Below, in pieces: positions 54,725 through 64,000 of a DNA stretch of 64,000 nt (positions are counted from its first letter, which is position 1; every line of letters starts with the position of its first letter). Both the position numbers and the translations under genes were made by a program. The notes beneath the pieces were generated by a model. It did not search any database. It worked only from the letters and a program-made list of their open reading frames with translations, and had not been told where the DNA came from. Source of the stretch: Porogramme epimiltina (Eukaryota; Basidiomycota; Agaricomycetes; Polyporales; Polyporaceae); assembly GCA_900155495.1 (NCBI GenBank), contig FTLJ01000227.1, positions 1-64,000 on the forward strand, written 5' to 3'.

Positions 54725-56967
54725 TGTTGACACGTTTCCGTGTATTTGTGGAGGCTAGGCGCACTCGAATGTACCGTTTAGGGACCTTAGTGTTTCGTGT
54801 AGTGGAGGAAATGATCAGAATTGGCCCATGACAGTGGAAACAGCACATCTAAGGCATAGGACCGAGACGGAGGGAGCGGAATGTTTTTCACGCCAAAACG
54901 GGAAGAGCCGTCATCGGTGTGACGCGGGCGGATGGCGGCGTGACTCAATTGTGACTGCAAGGTGTGACGTTACCCTCCCATCAGCTCAGCCTCCGAGCCG
55001 GTCTCCCAGTTTTCTCCGTCGCGCTCATCTCCACGTTCCTGTCTCCCATGCCCTTTCGCCTCTATACCCCCGGAGAATGGAGTCTAGTCATTCCACGAAG
55101 ACAAACGCTCACTTCATGAGCAGAAGTAGGAGAAAGAAGGCTTCTGGTATGCCATGTGTTCGGTGTATGCTCGTCTTTCGGACATTAACAGGCAGCGACG
55201 GTGTCCTGCAGGCTAAAGTCTATACTCCTGTGCAATGCACATCAAGTTCACGCACTCCTTCTGCTGCAGATGTCGCGATGGATCGTTCACCGGCCGCCTA
55301 CAATCCTTGACTCAATTGTCAAGCCCGTTACCCGCCGTTTCTAGAATTCAATAGGGCCGTTACCCTGTATGTATTGCATTGAATCGTTTGAGAGCCCTTG
55401 CTGACGCTTGCTGCTAGAGCGCCGTCCTTCAGTGAAACCTTCAAAGGGAGGAGATGGGTTGTATGCCCGATGGTGAAGGATGGCAGGGAGATGGGCGCTT
55501 CAGTGAGTTTTACGACGCCGTACGGTTCCTCCTCGTCCTCATGTTCAAGACACGCTAGGAAGGGCTGGGGTGTCTCGAACGTCCCTAAGCCCTCCCCCTT
55601 CTTCGCGTCTCGCGTGACCTATGGGCTCGAACCCGTCCCCACAAGCACCGAAAGATGAACAGCCAACTACCCCTGCCTCCGTTTCCATTGCCCCTATCTA
55701 AAACATCCACCCAACAAACTGTGACCCAACACCCTCCCGCGCACGGCTCACTAAAGATGCGGCCAGCACACGAGATCACTCTCGTTTCACAACGCGCACT
55801 GCTCAGGTCCAGGTGGTGAGTTTACCTCCCATTCTTACACGCTCTATTACGTTGGTGGACGGGTGAGAACGGGCTAGATGTGGGTCGACGGAGATCAGGG
55901 GTGAGGAATTGACATGTGCGGAAGTCGGCGGTCAGTCGGCGAACACGAATTCCTCTGCGCACATGCATCCCTTGAACGTACGTCTCTGACGTGGCGACGT
56001 ACGTTGAAAACGTGGCTCGGGACAGCAAGCAGAATCCCCATAATGAACGTAAATCCGTGCGATTGGATTGTCACGTTCTCCATATTGCCTTCTTCGTGTC
56101 GACAGTGGCAGTTCATCCTCTTTGACCGCGGCCCCAGGTTACCATAAATACTGACCAAATCCATAGGGGTAGATGCGGTCAAGAACGCAGACTTCGGAGA
56201 CAGTTTCGTCGTGGTTACCACATCGGCACTCGCTCGCGGCTCAGGGCATGCCTCATGGTCTAGTAGGCCAATGGTGTGTTCCCCTATCTCCCAACCGCGT
56301 TCACGAATGTAGAGTTGCCTAAGGGAGCTACGAACCGCGCGATAACTCGTAAACGGGCCGATGTTGCGCCCATCTGCACCTGGGTTGCGCATCCACTACT
56401 TCCGTACATCGCGAGGGCGTAAGCATCGCTCTCGATTCCCTACGCCCGTCTTCAGGCTGGATGTGTGAGTGCATCCTGCCTCGCTTGCTCTCTCGTTCTC
56501 ACCTCGCTGTCTTCCCTGTGTTAGCGACGATGTTAGGACCGCCTGAATCTGTCAACGTGGAGCTAGACGTCAATACTTCGTCGCATGCTCAAAACACGCA
56601 CCGCATCAACCACTGCATGTACCATGAAGCCTTCTCGATCCGGCTTTTGCCTCTGTGAAGTTGCTCGTCGAAGTTCAGATCCATGCAGTCGTCGTTGGAG
56701 TCCTCGTGGGTGCATGCAACTGCGCTAGCGCTGGAGCCTCGCGTGATCAACCACGTCGCCGCAGCATCCGCTTCGATATCCGGAGCAATGGATGTGCGCA
56801 TGTGTTTTCGCGAAGTAGCATGTCCCCCGGCTTCCGGACATCCGAGACGTATAGATTCAAAGTAGACCTGACGGTCGATTCATAGTTACAGATCCTCTCC
56901 GTAGTCAACCCGTCGTATTATGACCTTTCTTCCCTTCCTCCCTACCCAGACCTGTTGAGTAGGAGCT
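54725..56967. other. Intergenic stretch, possible remnants
   Basis: Frames of 160 codons (54828-55310 plus) and 165 codons (55895-56392 minus) carry no motif. No exon chain could be built. It holds the downstream regions of copy 3 and the helicase gene, which converge. Confidence 0.4.
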
Positions 56968-59900
56968 CTAGTCCATATGTTCGAGATCTGCAGTCGCTAC
57001 TCTCATTTCCGCCGCGATCGCCTCCCGGAGCTCGTCAGCGTAGTCTGCATCATCTTGAACGGGCGTAGTAGCGTCCCATGTCGGCATATTTCCCCGCCAG
57101 CCGCCGTTGGTGTATACGTAGTTCATGAACGAACGCCAGAGCGGGTCGACGGTCAGAACATCCGCATCCCCGACGACAATCAGGAGTGCCTGCGCGCGAG
57201 TCATGGCCACTATTGAGAGTAATCAACGTAAATAAATAAACTGTTTGTGAATAACGACGGGATCTGATCCTTACCGTTGAAGCCACGAGCGTCCGACAGG
57301 AACCCTAGGGTGAATTTGGCATCTTGCGCGAGCAGGTCAATGCTATTCTGTACAGTCGCTGATAGGACTATCACTCGGCGTTCCTGTGACACAGACGGCG
57401 CAATGTATTTATTGGCTGCATCACTGAGGACGTGCGTGCGAGAAGCCTACCTGTCCTTGGAATTCCTCGACCAACCCGACCCTAACGTCGCCCATATTTG
57501 AGTTGTGTAGAAGGTGGCGGATTTTGCGCGCCTGCTCACGGCACGGTGCTATCACGCCAATGTCCCGAATACCTGGATGTGATTGTATGTTGGATCAGCA
57601 GGTGCGAAGACCTCTTGAGCCACTTACTAATCGGACATCGATTGTCCTTCACCAGTTTTGAGATGTACGACTTGACTTCCGCGGCCTCTTTAGGGTTGTG
57701 TGATAAACCAGATGCCTCTTCTGTTCCAGGTGAGGCGATGGAGTGAAACACAACTGGAAATCCTCGTTTCACGAGCTGACGAGAGTCGGCGAGAGAATCG
57801 ATGATATTTTTATGGCCGCATGCTTTCAATTCATTGTCGTAAAACCTCTCGTTCGGGAAGCGCAAGATGGCGTCGTGCGAGCGATAGTTCTGGGTCAATA
57901 TGATGTACCTATCGTGCAAGTGGAATGAGGTTTGGGTGAAGCTTCTGTCGCAAATAGGCCTGCTTACGATCTCCCTCTCCCGCTCTCATCACTATATAGC
58001 GGTCGTTGTATGAGGCGTTGAAGGTAACCTTGTTCCATCCCGCACTGACGTGCAGCAGACGAGCGTACTATGGGCCCTAACTGTTTCGGGTCCCCGGACA
58101 GAATTATGCGAGTGTTGTCGAGAGCCATGCCGGAGTTTATGGCACACATGATTTCTGGCTCGGAGGCCTTGCCAGCCTCATCGACAAACACATGGGTCCA
58201 GTGTCTCTCAGGAATTCCAATATTATAGGCGAATGATGCATTGTGACAAGTCGAAACGACAACCTTGTATCGCATCAGCATGCCGAGGGCGGGAGGAGTA
58301 AACATATTGCCATTGCGGAGGCTGTACGGAGCCAAGTCTGAGGGCAAAGAACCAGGGTCACGAAAGTTGCCATTGTATCTGAGCATGTCTTTGGTGGACA
58401 AAGTCGGTCGAAGGCACTGAGCAAGAGTGTCTGCGGCGCTGTTGCTGGGTGCAGAGACAAGGATTTTGGAGTGTGGATACTGCTTGACAATCTGGTTGAC
58501 AGCTTCAACAATTGTGGCTGTCTTTCCAGTCCCTGGTCTTTGTAGGAATATAAGCACAAGAATTTGTATGACCTCATGAGTGGAGGGAACTCACGGCCCA
58601 AACACAATGAATGGTGCCATGCCTGGTCTAAGGGCTAGGATTGACCTGACTGCCTGTATCTGTCTTGTATTCCCCCCAATGGACTTATTGAAAAGCTTCA
58701 GCTTTGCGTCACTAGAGTCGATGGGAGAAGCTAGCCCCTCGTGCCCAGGCTCCGGAAACAGCAAACGATCGGGGTTTGAGATCGGTTCCAGAAGAGCACG
58801 ATGCTGGTTCTTGAGAACCCCGCGGTTCGGTTGAAACGACACGTTGAAATGCTTTCCGACAGCCTTGAAGTTATTATGGAACCGAATGAGCACCCTGTCT
58901 CCCCTGATATCGTGCACAATACCCCTGAAAGTCTCCCCGCGGTTACATTCCTCGGCCATAACGATATCTCCTGTCATTGGATGTCGTTCAGTTCATATTT
59001 GCGTGGGAAAATCATTCTGAATGACGTCTCCCACCAGTGATGAGATGCTTCTGGGAGAGGGCTCGTATAAATAGCCTGTGAGCATATTATTCCAATGAGC
59101 CTTGAGTCACAGTCATGTAGTTTGGTGCACACACGTGTGATGGCTACTCCCCGGGGCAGGGATAGTGAACTCAACATTGTACTTATCATACATTTGGAGA
59201 TCATTCCTGTGGTATGTTATGTGTGAGATATTCACACTCTCAACAGAAAACATACATAGTCTGGAGCTCCTCAATCCACAGTAGATGTTGGAAATACGAT
59301 TTATAGTTTTTGAGAGACAGGGGCTCTGTAAAATAAGTTTCACGAAGACGGTTTGGGATGTCCTTCAGTGGATAAGACTTGAGCATCTCCTGAAGCGCTT
59401 TAGGGATTGTGAACTGAGGTAAATCTTTTGTCCACTTTGTGCGTTGTACATTTGAGTGCGTTCGTCCTGGAGAAATGGGTGTACGACCTTCTTGGGTCCT
59501 AGTGACACCTGTAGCCCGATCCGTGGAAATAGCATGCTGAATGCTACTCCTGGGTGACCCATCTACCACGACGAGAAGAGGGCGCACGATGAGGAAGGGC
59601 TCTCCGAGGGCCCCTTGGAACTTGAGCTCAAGCTGTGCTTCATATCTGCCGGGCTCTGTGTGGCAGAACCTGACCTTGAAGGCCAGCGGCGTTCCTGGAA
59701 CCAGGGCGAGGACTGACCCCGTATCTGCAGAGAGGCTGAAGCTGTGTGGTAAAGTTATTACAACTTCCATTTTATGAATATGTAAGACACATACTAGGAA
59801 ACCTGATTTCCTACTTTTGAGCAAATTGTTCTCCCAATTATAAGAACAGGGTTGGAATGGTTTGTACACACGAAGACCTCTTCGATGCCATTGGCAGCCT

Positions 59901-60318
59901 CCTTTTGTGTAACGAGGCCGAAGTGGACTCCTGGGCTGTCCGCACGTAATACAGTAATGCCCTGCCTGTCGACCTTCGATTTCTGATAGTCAGCCTTGAA
60001 ATTAGCAAGCTTCTGATGCTTCTGATGCTCCTCCGTGTTGGGGTGCTGCAGCCACTCGTCCATGTGCACATTGAACCGACAAACGGGGCACTTCTTCAGC
60101 GCCCAGCTTGTAGACCTGATCGGAGCGGTTTTGGCCAGGTTCTCGCGGTGCCTTTGGCCTCCTTCATGAGACTTGAAGTTTGACGCTGGGGAACATACAA
60201 CGACACAGAGCTCGCAAAGGAAGACATCATGCTGGAGAATGCAAGTCGGGTCGTTGCAGCCCGTGCCGTAAAGGCTGTCCTTGCAGAACTGATCTCCTAT
60301 GATGTTGTTGAGAGCCAT
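56968..60318 (-). CDS. MOV10/SDE3-type superfamily 1 RNA helicase with N-terminal zinc fingers
   Basis: Starts at Met 60318. N-terminal part: a CCCH-like finger (C-x8-C-x4-C-x3-H in FCKDSLYGTGCNDPTC), then two C2H2 fingers of U1/matrin type (CELC with SHEGGQRH; CPVC with EHQKH). A linker domain follows, then the UPF1-like helicase core: Walker A PPGTGKTA (split by an intron), motif II VFVDEAGKASEPE, motif III SGDPKQLGP, QNYRSHDAILRFPNE, GLVEEFQGQERRVIVLSATV and AMTRAQALLIVVGD, ending at TAG 56970-56968. Relatives (plant SDE3, fly Armitage, animal MOV10) unwind RNA in RNA silencing and control of transposons and viruses. Most exon joins are clean. The join around 58975-59100 is unresolved: no donor/acceptor pair keeps frame between a VGDV-containing piece and GDIVMAEECN, so a frameshift is possible there. 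Confidence 0.88.
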
Positions 60319-60883
60319 CGAAGCTGGGGCAAGAAGGAGAAAGTGGGAGTAGTACGGGGGGGATGCGTAAGAGACATATATCACCTTCATAGGGTGTATA
60401 CCGCAGCAGCATATCGCAGCAACGATCCTGAAATGCTTCTTCGAGTACCGCAGTGAGGGCTTATCAAGACAGGTATCGGTCTACGGAAGAACATTACCAT
60501 GAATACTTGTATTTCCAGAACAACGCAGGCACATTGAGGATCCTCTATAAGCAACGCAGTGGAAGACCCGACCGCGAGAGCCTCCGCAGCCACAGCGTAC
60601 CAACAGTCTTCAATTCCGTACTTCACGAGTGCCTCTTCGAATCGTGCAATACTCCTTCCAACACTTCGCGGCTCCCTGGGATTGAGATCTATACAAGCCT
60701 ATTGCGCCGGAACATATTTTCTTATATCATTCCTTCCCTTGCGTAAGTGTTCTACCAACTACAACCGCTTTCGTCGCACCTGCCCAGTCTGTGTCAGCCG
60801 AGGTACCATTCTCGTGGACAGATCACTGAGCTATCCGCGCGAAGACGGAAGCTCCAATGCGATGAGACTCGCGCGTGTGTGAC
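60319..60883. other. Intergenic region between helicase and zinc-finger genes
   Basis: Upstream region of the helicase gene and 3' region of the C2H2 gene, both minus strand. No further gene seen. Confidence 0.55.
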
Positions 60884-62280
60884 TTACTCTTCTTCCTGCT
60901 TGACTGACCAGTCGGGATGATTCTTTTTGATGTGGACGTGGAGGTCGGCCTTGCGTCTGTATCCTTCGCGCGTTTTGGGGCACTTCGCCACGGGACACGG
61001 CCACGGCCGGATCTTAAGATGTACCCAGTCGTAGTGCTCCTCAACATTGTTGGTACGTGCTGACGCTACATATAGAATAACGTGCAACAACAACACGCGG
61101 TGAGTACTACGTCATGGACTTCAAGAGGCAACATACTATATACGCAGTCGGGCCACGGACAAGAGAATTTCTTCTCTCTGGACTGTTTCCGCTTACGCTT
61201 TGCTTCCAGCTTCTTTGAATCGACGGCCTTGTGTGAACCTTCGGACGTTCCACATTGAGAGGTCTTGGGAGGACGCCGGACGGGGGACGTTGAAGGGGAC
61301 GGATCTATGCGTATGACCCGGGGCTCAAAGCACCGCGAAGGAGCATTTCGGTCGTCGTGATGCACTGACTTGCTGTCCCCTGACATCCCTGCCGTATACA
61401 GAACGGAGACGTTCTCAGCGTGGAGTGTGTGGCCATGGGTAGCAGAGGGGTCCTGTCCCGCAATATACGAGTTGATGGACTGAGGGGCAGTTGAAGTGAG
61501 TCTCTCCCCAAAGTACAAGTGTCCATTGAGAATGGGCCCGATAAGTCGAGCGCTTTCTGAAGGAAAAGTGGAGGATAGAGGGCCACCCATATGCATCGAG
61601 ACCGGGGGGGCTGTTTGGTCTAACAATCCCATAGTCTGATAAAAGGGACTGTTGTGGGCGAAGCAATGCGTGCCCAGGCCTGGGAGAGATACGCATTCGA
61701 CGTAAATGTGCATCCTCCGTAGGTGCGCGTGTGCCTCACCAGTAGAGAAGGGATAGGAAAGGTTTTGACCTAGCCCATACCCCTCGCTCAGAAAGCAGGG
61801 CTGAGTATAGAACGAGTAGCCGGCTTGACCGCTCTCATACCCTGCGTGCTCGTTCGGTGTGTATGGCCCATGACCTTCCGTGGAAAGCGCGTCCTGAAGA
61901 GATGATGTCGAAGAGCTGCTGCTGGACGTGCTGCGGCTGATCATGTACCGGCCGTATCCCGAATGGATCGGGCCCATGAGCCCACCAGCGTTGTACTGGG
62001 AGAACAGAACATCGTGAGGGGTGCCATATGTCTCCATATGATTGACGTTGATGGAAGAGTGGGCGTATGCTCCTGGCACTGTGTAGCCGAGATCATAGTC
62101 CTCCCGGAATGTGACTTGTCCAGTGATTTGTCCGCCGCTGTCAAAGGGTGATTGTTGCTTTACGATCTGCTGAGTGGATGGAATCATCCCGAGTACTAGG
62201 TTAGATGGCCCTGGGTCGTAGGCTCTGGTGTCGGATGGGCTATATGGATCGCTCATGGCCGCGTTGGAGGTTGGGGACAC
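60884..62280 (-). CDS. C2H2 zinc-finger protein, probable transcription factor
   Basis: Two exons (62280-61137 and about 61059-60884) give about 439 residues. The first 340 residues are low-complexity (Ser/Gly/Pro/Tyr/His-rich, with a poly-Ser run near RSTSSSSSSTSSL), typical of a disordered activation region. A basic stretch (KKLEAKRKRKQSREKK) that could be a nuclear localisation signal precedes two C2H2 fingers at the C-terminus. Finger 1: C-x4-C (CPWPDC) and H-x4-H (HYDWVH), split by the intron. Finger 2: C-x4-C (CPVAKC) and H-x4-H (HIKKNH). DNA binding and gene control are inferred. Either of two AG acceptors six nt apart keeps frame. A GTAAGT overlaps the stop codon, so a further exon is possible. 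Start Met 62280 could instead be the Met nine codons on. Confidence 0.83.
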
Positions 62281-64000
62281 GTCAAAGGGGACCTCAGCAA
62301 CTCATAGGGATTGTGGGTACCGCAGTACCAGTTCCCCCATCCGTACCCTAGGGCCGTAAGTCCCCGGCATGGGCCCTTCTAACATAGTAGTACGACTGGC
62401 TTGAAGACTTTATTACAACGTCTGCGGCAGAGAAGTATCACTGAGTTTTAGCCCGCAGAATGACAGAAAGGGGGGCTTTGACTCACCTCGGCATCGCCGC
62501 AGACGAAGGCAAGGTTGCGGCGAAGAGACAATTATAGGCTCGGCATTCGGCGCCGGGAATTGCCAGGACTCTATCACGTGGGCTCCATGACGTCACAGTC
62601 TAGCTCCCCATCCCCTTCTAACTTGACTATCGTGTCGCAAACACTCTCGTCCCAATGCCAATGTGCTAAAAACGCAAATATATTCTATGGAGGCCTCAGG
62701 GTATGTGCGTAACTCCCATATATACGTCAACTCGCGTGGCAATGGTATGGAATGACGAAATGAAAGACATCTCCTGGCGGAAACGACGAGGCAATCCCAC
62801 AATGATAGCTCTACCGTCTGACATCAAGCGTTTATCACCCAGTACCCTGCAAAAGAAGACTAGGTCGCTCGTTAATAAGAGTGATACCTTTTCGTCTTGT
62901 CGGCCCGGGGGAGATGTGCGACGCGGATGCGTGGGTGGCACTGGTGCATGGATACATCGAATTGGCGCCCATAAGAACACGTTTATCGCGTACATTGAGC
63001 TTCGCTGGAGAGGGAGTGCGCTGTGAGGCAAGGTTCCTACAAGATGGAGAAGACTACGAGATGGAGAAGAGAGTCGGCATCATGCGGAGGGTAACCAGAA
63101 CTTACGTGCACATCCCCAAAAGGGCGGATGATAGGGCGCGCTAGACAAACAGGCGATCTTTGAAGGTTTGTGTGCTTGTTATGTGCGGCCCTAGAAGACT
63201 TTTATATCCGGTTCGAGGATATCTGCAAGAAAAGTCAGAACAATTGGAAACGAAACATAGAGACTAACGCACCTCCGCCCAGGACCTCCGTTCACTCGTC
63301 CCCCGGTCTCGCAAACAGAACCCCTCAATCAAAATCCTCTATCCCTACCGTTGCTAAGCGTACGGCGCTGTATCCGTGGACACTGTGCAATGTATTCTGC
63401 AAAATTAATGTGCCCTTGCAAAGGACGTGGTAAGCATGCTGCTAGCCATTTAAATACCAGTGCACGACTGCCCTACCTCAGCCTTAGACTAGGGGCTCGA
63501 TCGCCACTACGCATGCAGTTTGGGTAGGTGCGGAAGATCGCATTTCAATGCTGTGAATGAAGGCGGAGACGAAGGAGGTGGGCGAGAGGGAGAGAGAGAG
63601 CCAGACGATCATGAAGGGGGAATGCAGGGATGGCTGAGATTACGTAATCATGACTCGGCACGCGACACTGGGCGCTAAATGCACGTTTCGGGTTTCTCTC
63701 CTCCACGCGCGCTACCGCAGAAAACTGCGGCTGGCACTATCGCAGCCACCATGCCAGTTGGCCGGTCTTCGTGAGCTTCGTGCGCCTCGACAGAATAGAG
63801 GGATGTTCTACCAAGGACCCCTACCGAAGATCCCGGTAAGGCTTGCGTCTGTTACGCCGGACCGTGCCAGGTGGAATCCTTGAGCTTCAAGTTGCAAGTG
63901 CCCTCGCGCCGTCCACCGTCACAGCATTCCTTCGCATGCTCCAATGTTGCACAGCATACCATGCGACAAAGGCACGTACCCTTTCTCAGGTGCGAGCAGT
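62281..64000. other. Right-edge stretch without a supported gene
   Basis: 1.7 kb with short frames on both strands (two opposed ones of about 110 codons at 62696-63031). A GA-rich run lies near 63586-63602. No family or exon chain recognised; a gene outside the window may begin nearby. Confidence 0.45.

Noticed and set aside
57920..57999. Open alternative frame continuing through the helicase intron (QAYLRQKLHPNLIPLAR)
   Set aside because: The GTAAGC donor and CGATAG acceptor restore the helicase motif QNYRSHDAILRF exactly in frame; the other frame ends in a stop.
1..64000. CRISPR arrays, rRNA, bacterial operons, retroelement or transposase genes
   Set aside because: None seen: no regular short repeats with spacers, no rRNA-like blocks and no reverse transcriptase, integrase or transposase motifs in any frame examined.

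Overview
This window looks like nuclear DNA of a filamentous basidiomycete, most likely a wood-inhabiting agaricomycete of polypore type. That placement is inference. It rests on dense genes on both strands with many 50-70 nt GT-AG introns, on families typical of that group (HET-domain proteins, G1 glutamic peptidases, DUF4246, Hsp70-like ATPases, F-box proteins with agaricomycete signatures), and on the absence of operons, rRNA, tRNA or CRISPR. About 20 genes can be supported, plus several broken or doubtful ones. Most calls come from joining exons by hand across splice sites. For the kinase, ankyrin, DUF4246, peptidase, hydrolase, coiled-coil and zinc-finger genes the exon phases close exactly, which strengthens those models.

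Layout. 1-8.9 kb: a membrane protein running off the left edge (in-frame TGA), a five-exon agaricomycete family gene, an F-box/LRR-like gene split by one TGA, and two related degenerate segments on either side of it. 9-17 kb: a Bck1/Ste11-type kinase that has lost its catalytic residues, a DUF4246 protein, and a HET-domain protein with a coiled-coil insertion. 17.9-20.4 kb: Hsp70-like ATPase copy 1. 21.6-25.9 kb: two tandem secreted G1 peptidases with conserved promoters. 29.0-29.4 kb: a 59-residue Lys/Ala/Gly-rich protein behind a strong-looking promoter. 29.6-35.6 kb: a 1,770-residue protein with a nucleotidyltransferase-like head and ankyrin repeats. 37.2-40.1 kb: two tandem epoxide hydrolase-like genes with identical exon lengths.

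40.5-44.5 kb: an F-box gene divergent from a HET-domain gene that lacks the usual HET N-terminus and carries a C-terminal membrane segment. 46.7-48.4 kb: a membrane-anchored coiled-coil protein. 48.9-54.7 kb: Hsp70-like copies 2 and 3, copy 3 broken by an 11-nt deletion in its phosphate loop. 57-60.3 kb: a MOV10/SDE3-type RNA helicase with three N-terminal zinc fingers. 60.9-62.3 kb: a two-finger C2H2 factor.

Themes. Local duplication followed by decay recurs (hydrolases, peptidases, Hsp70-like genes, the degenerate segments). Several genes belong to families linked with fungal non-self recognition or nucleic-acid defence (two HET proteins, Hsp70-like ATPases, NTase-ankyrin protein, MOV10-like helicase, a pseudokinase). 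Whether they act together cannot be told from sequence; this is the best candidate here for an undescribed system.
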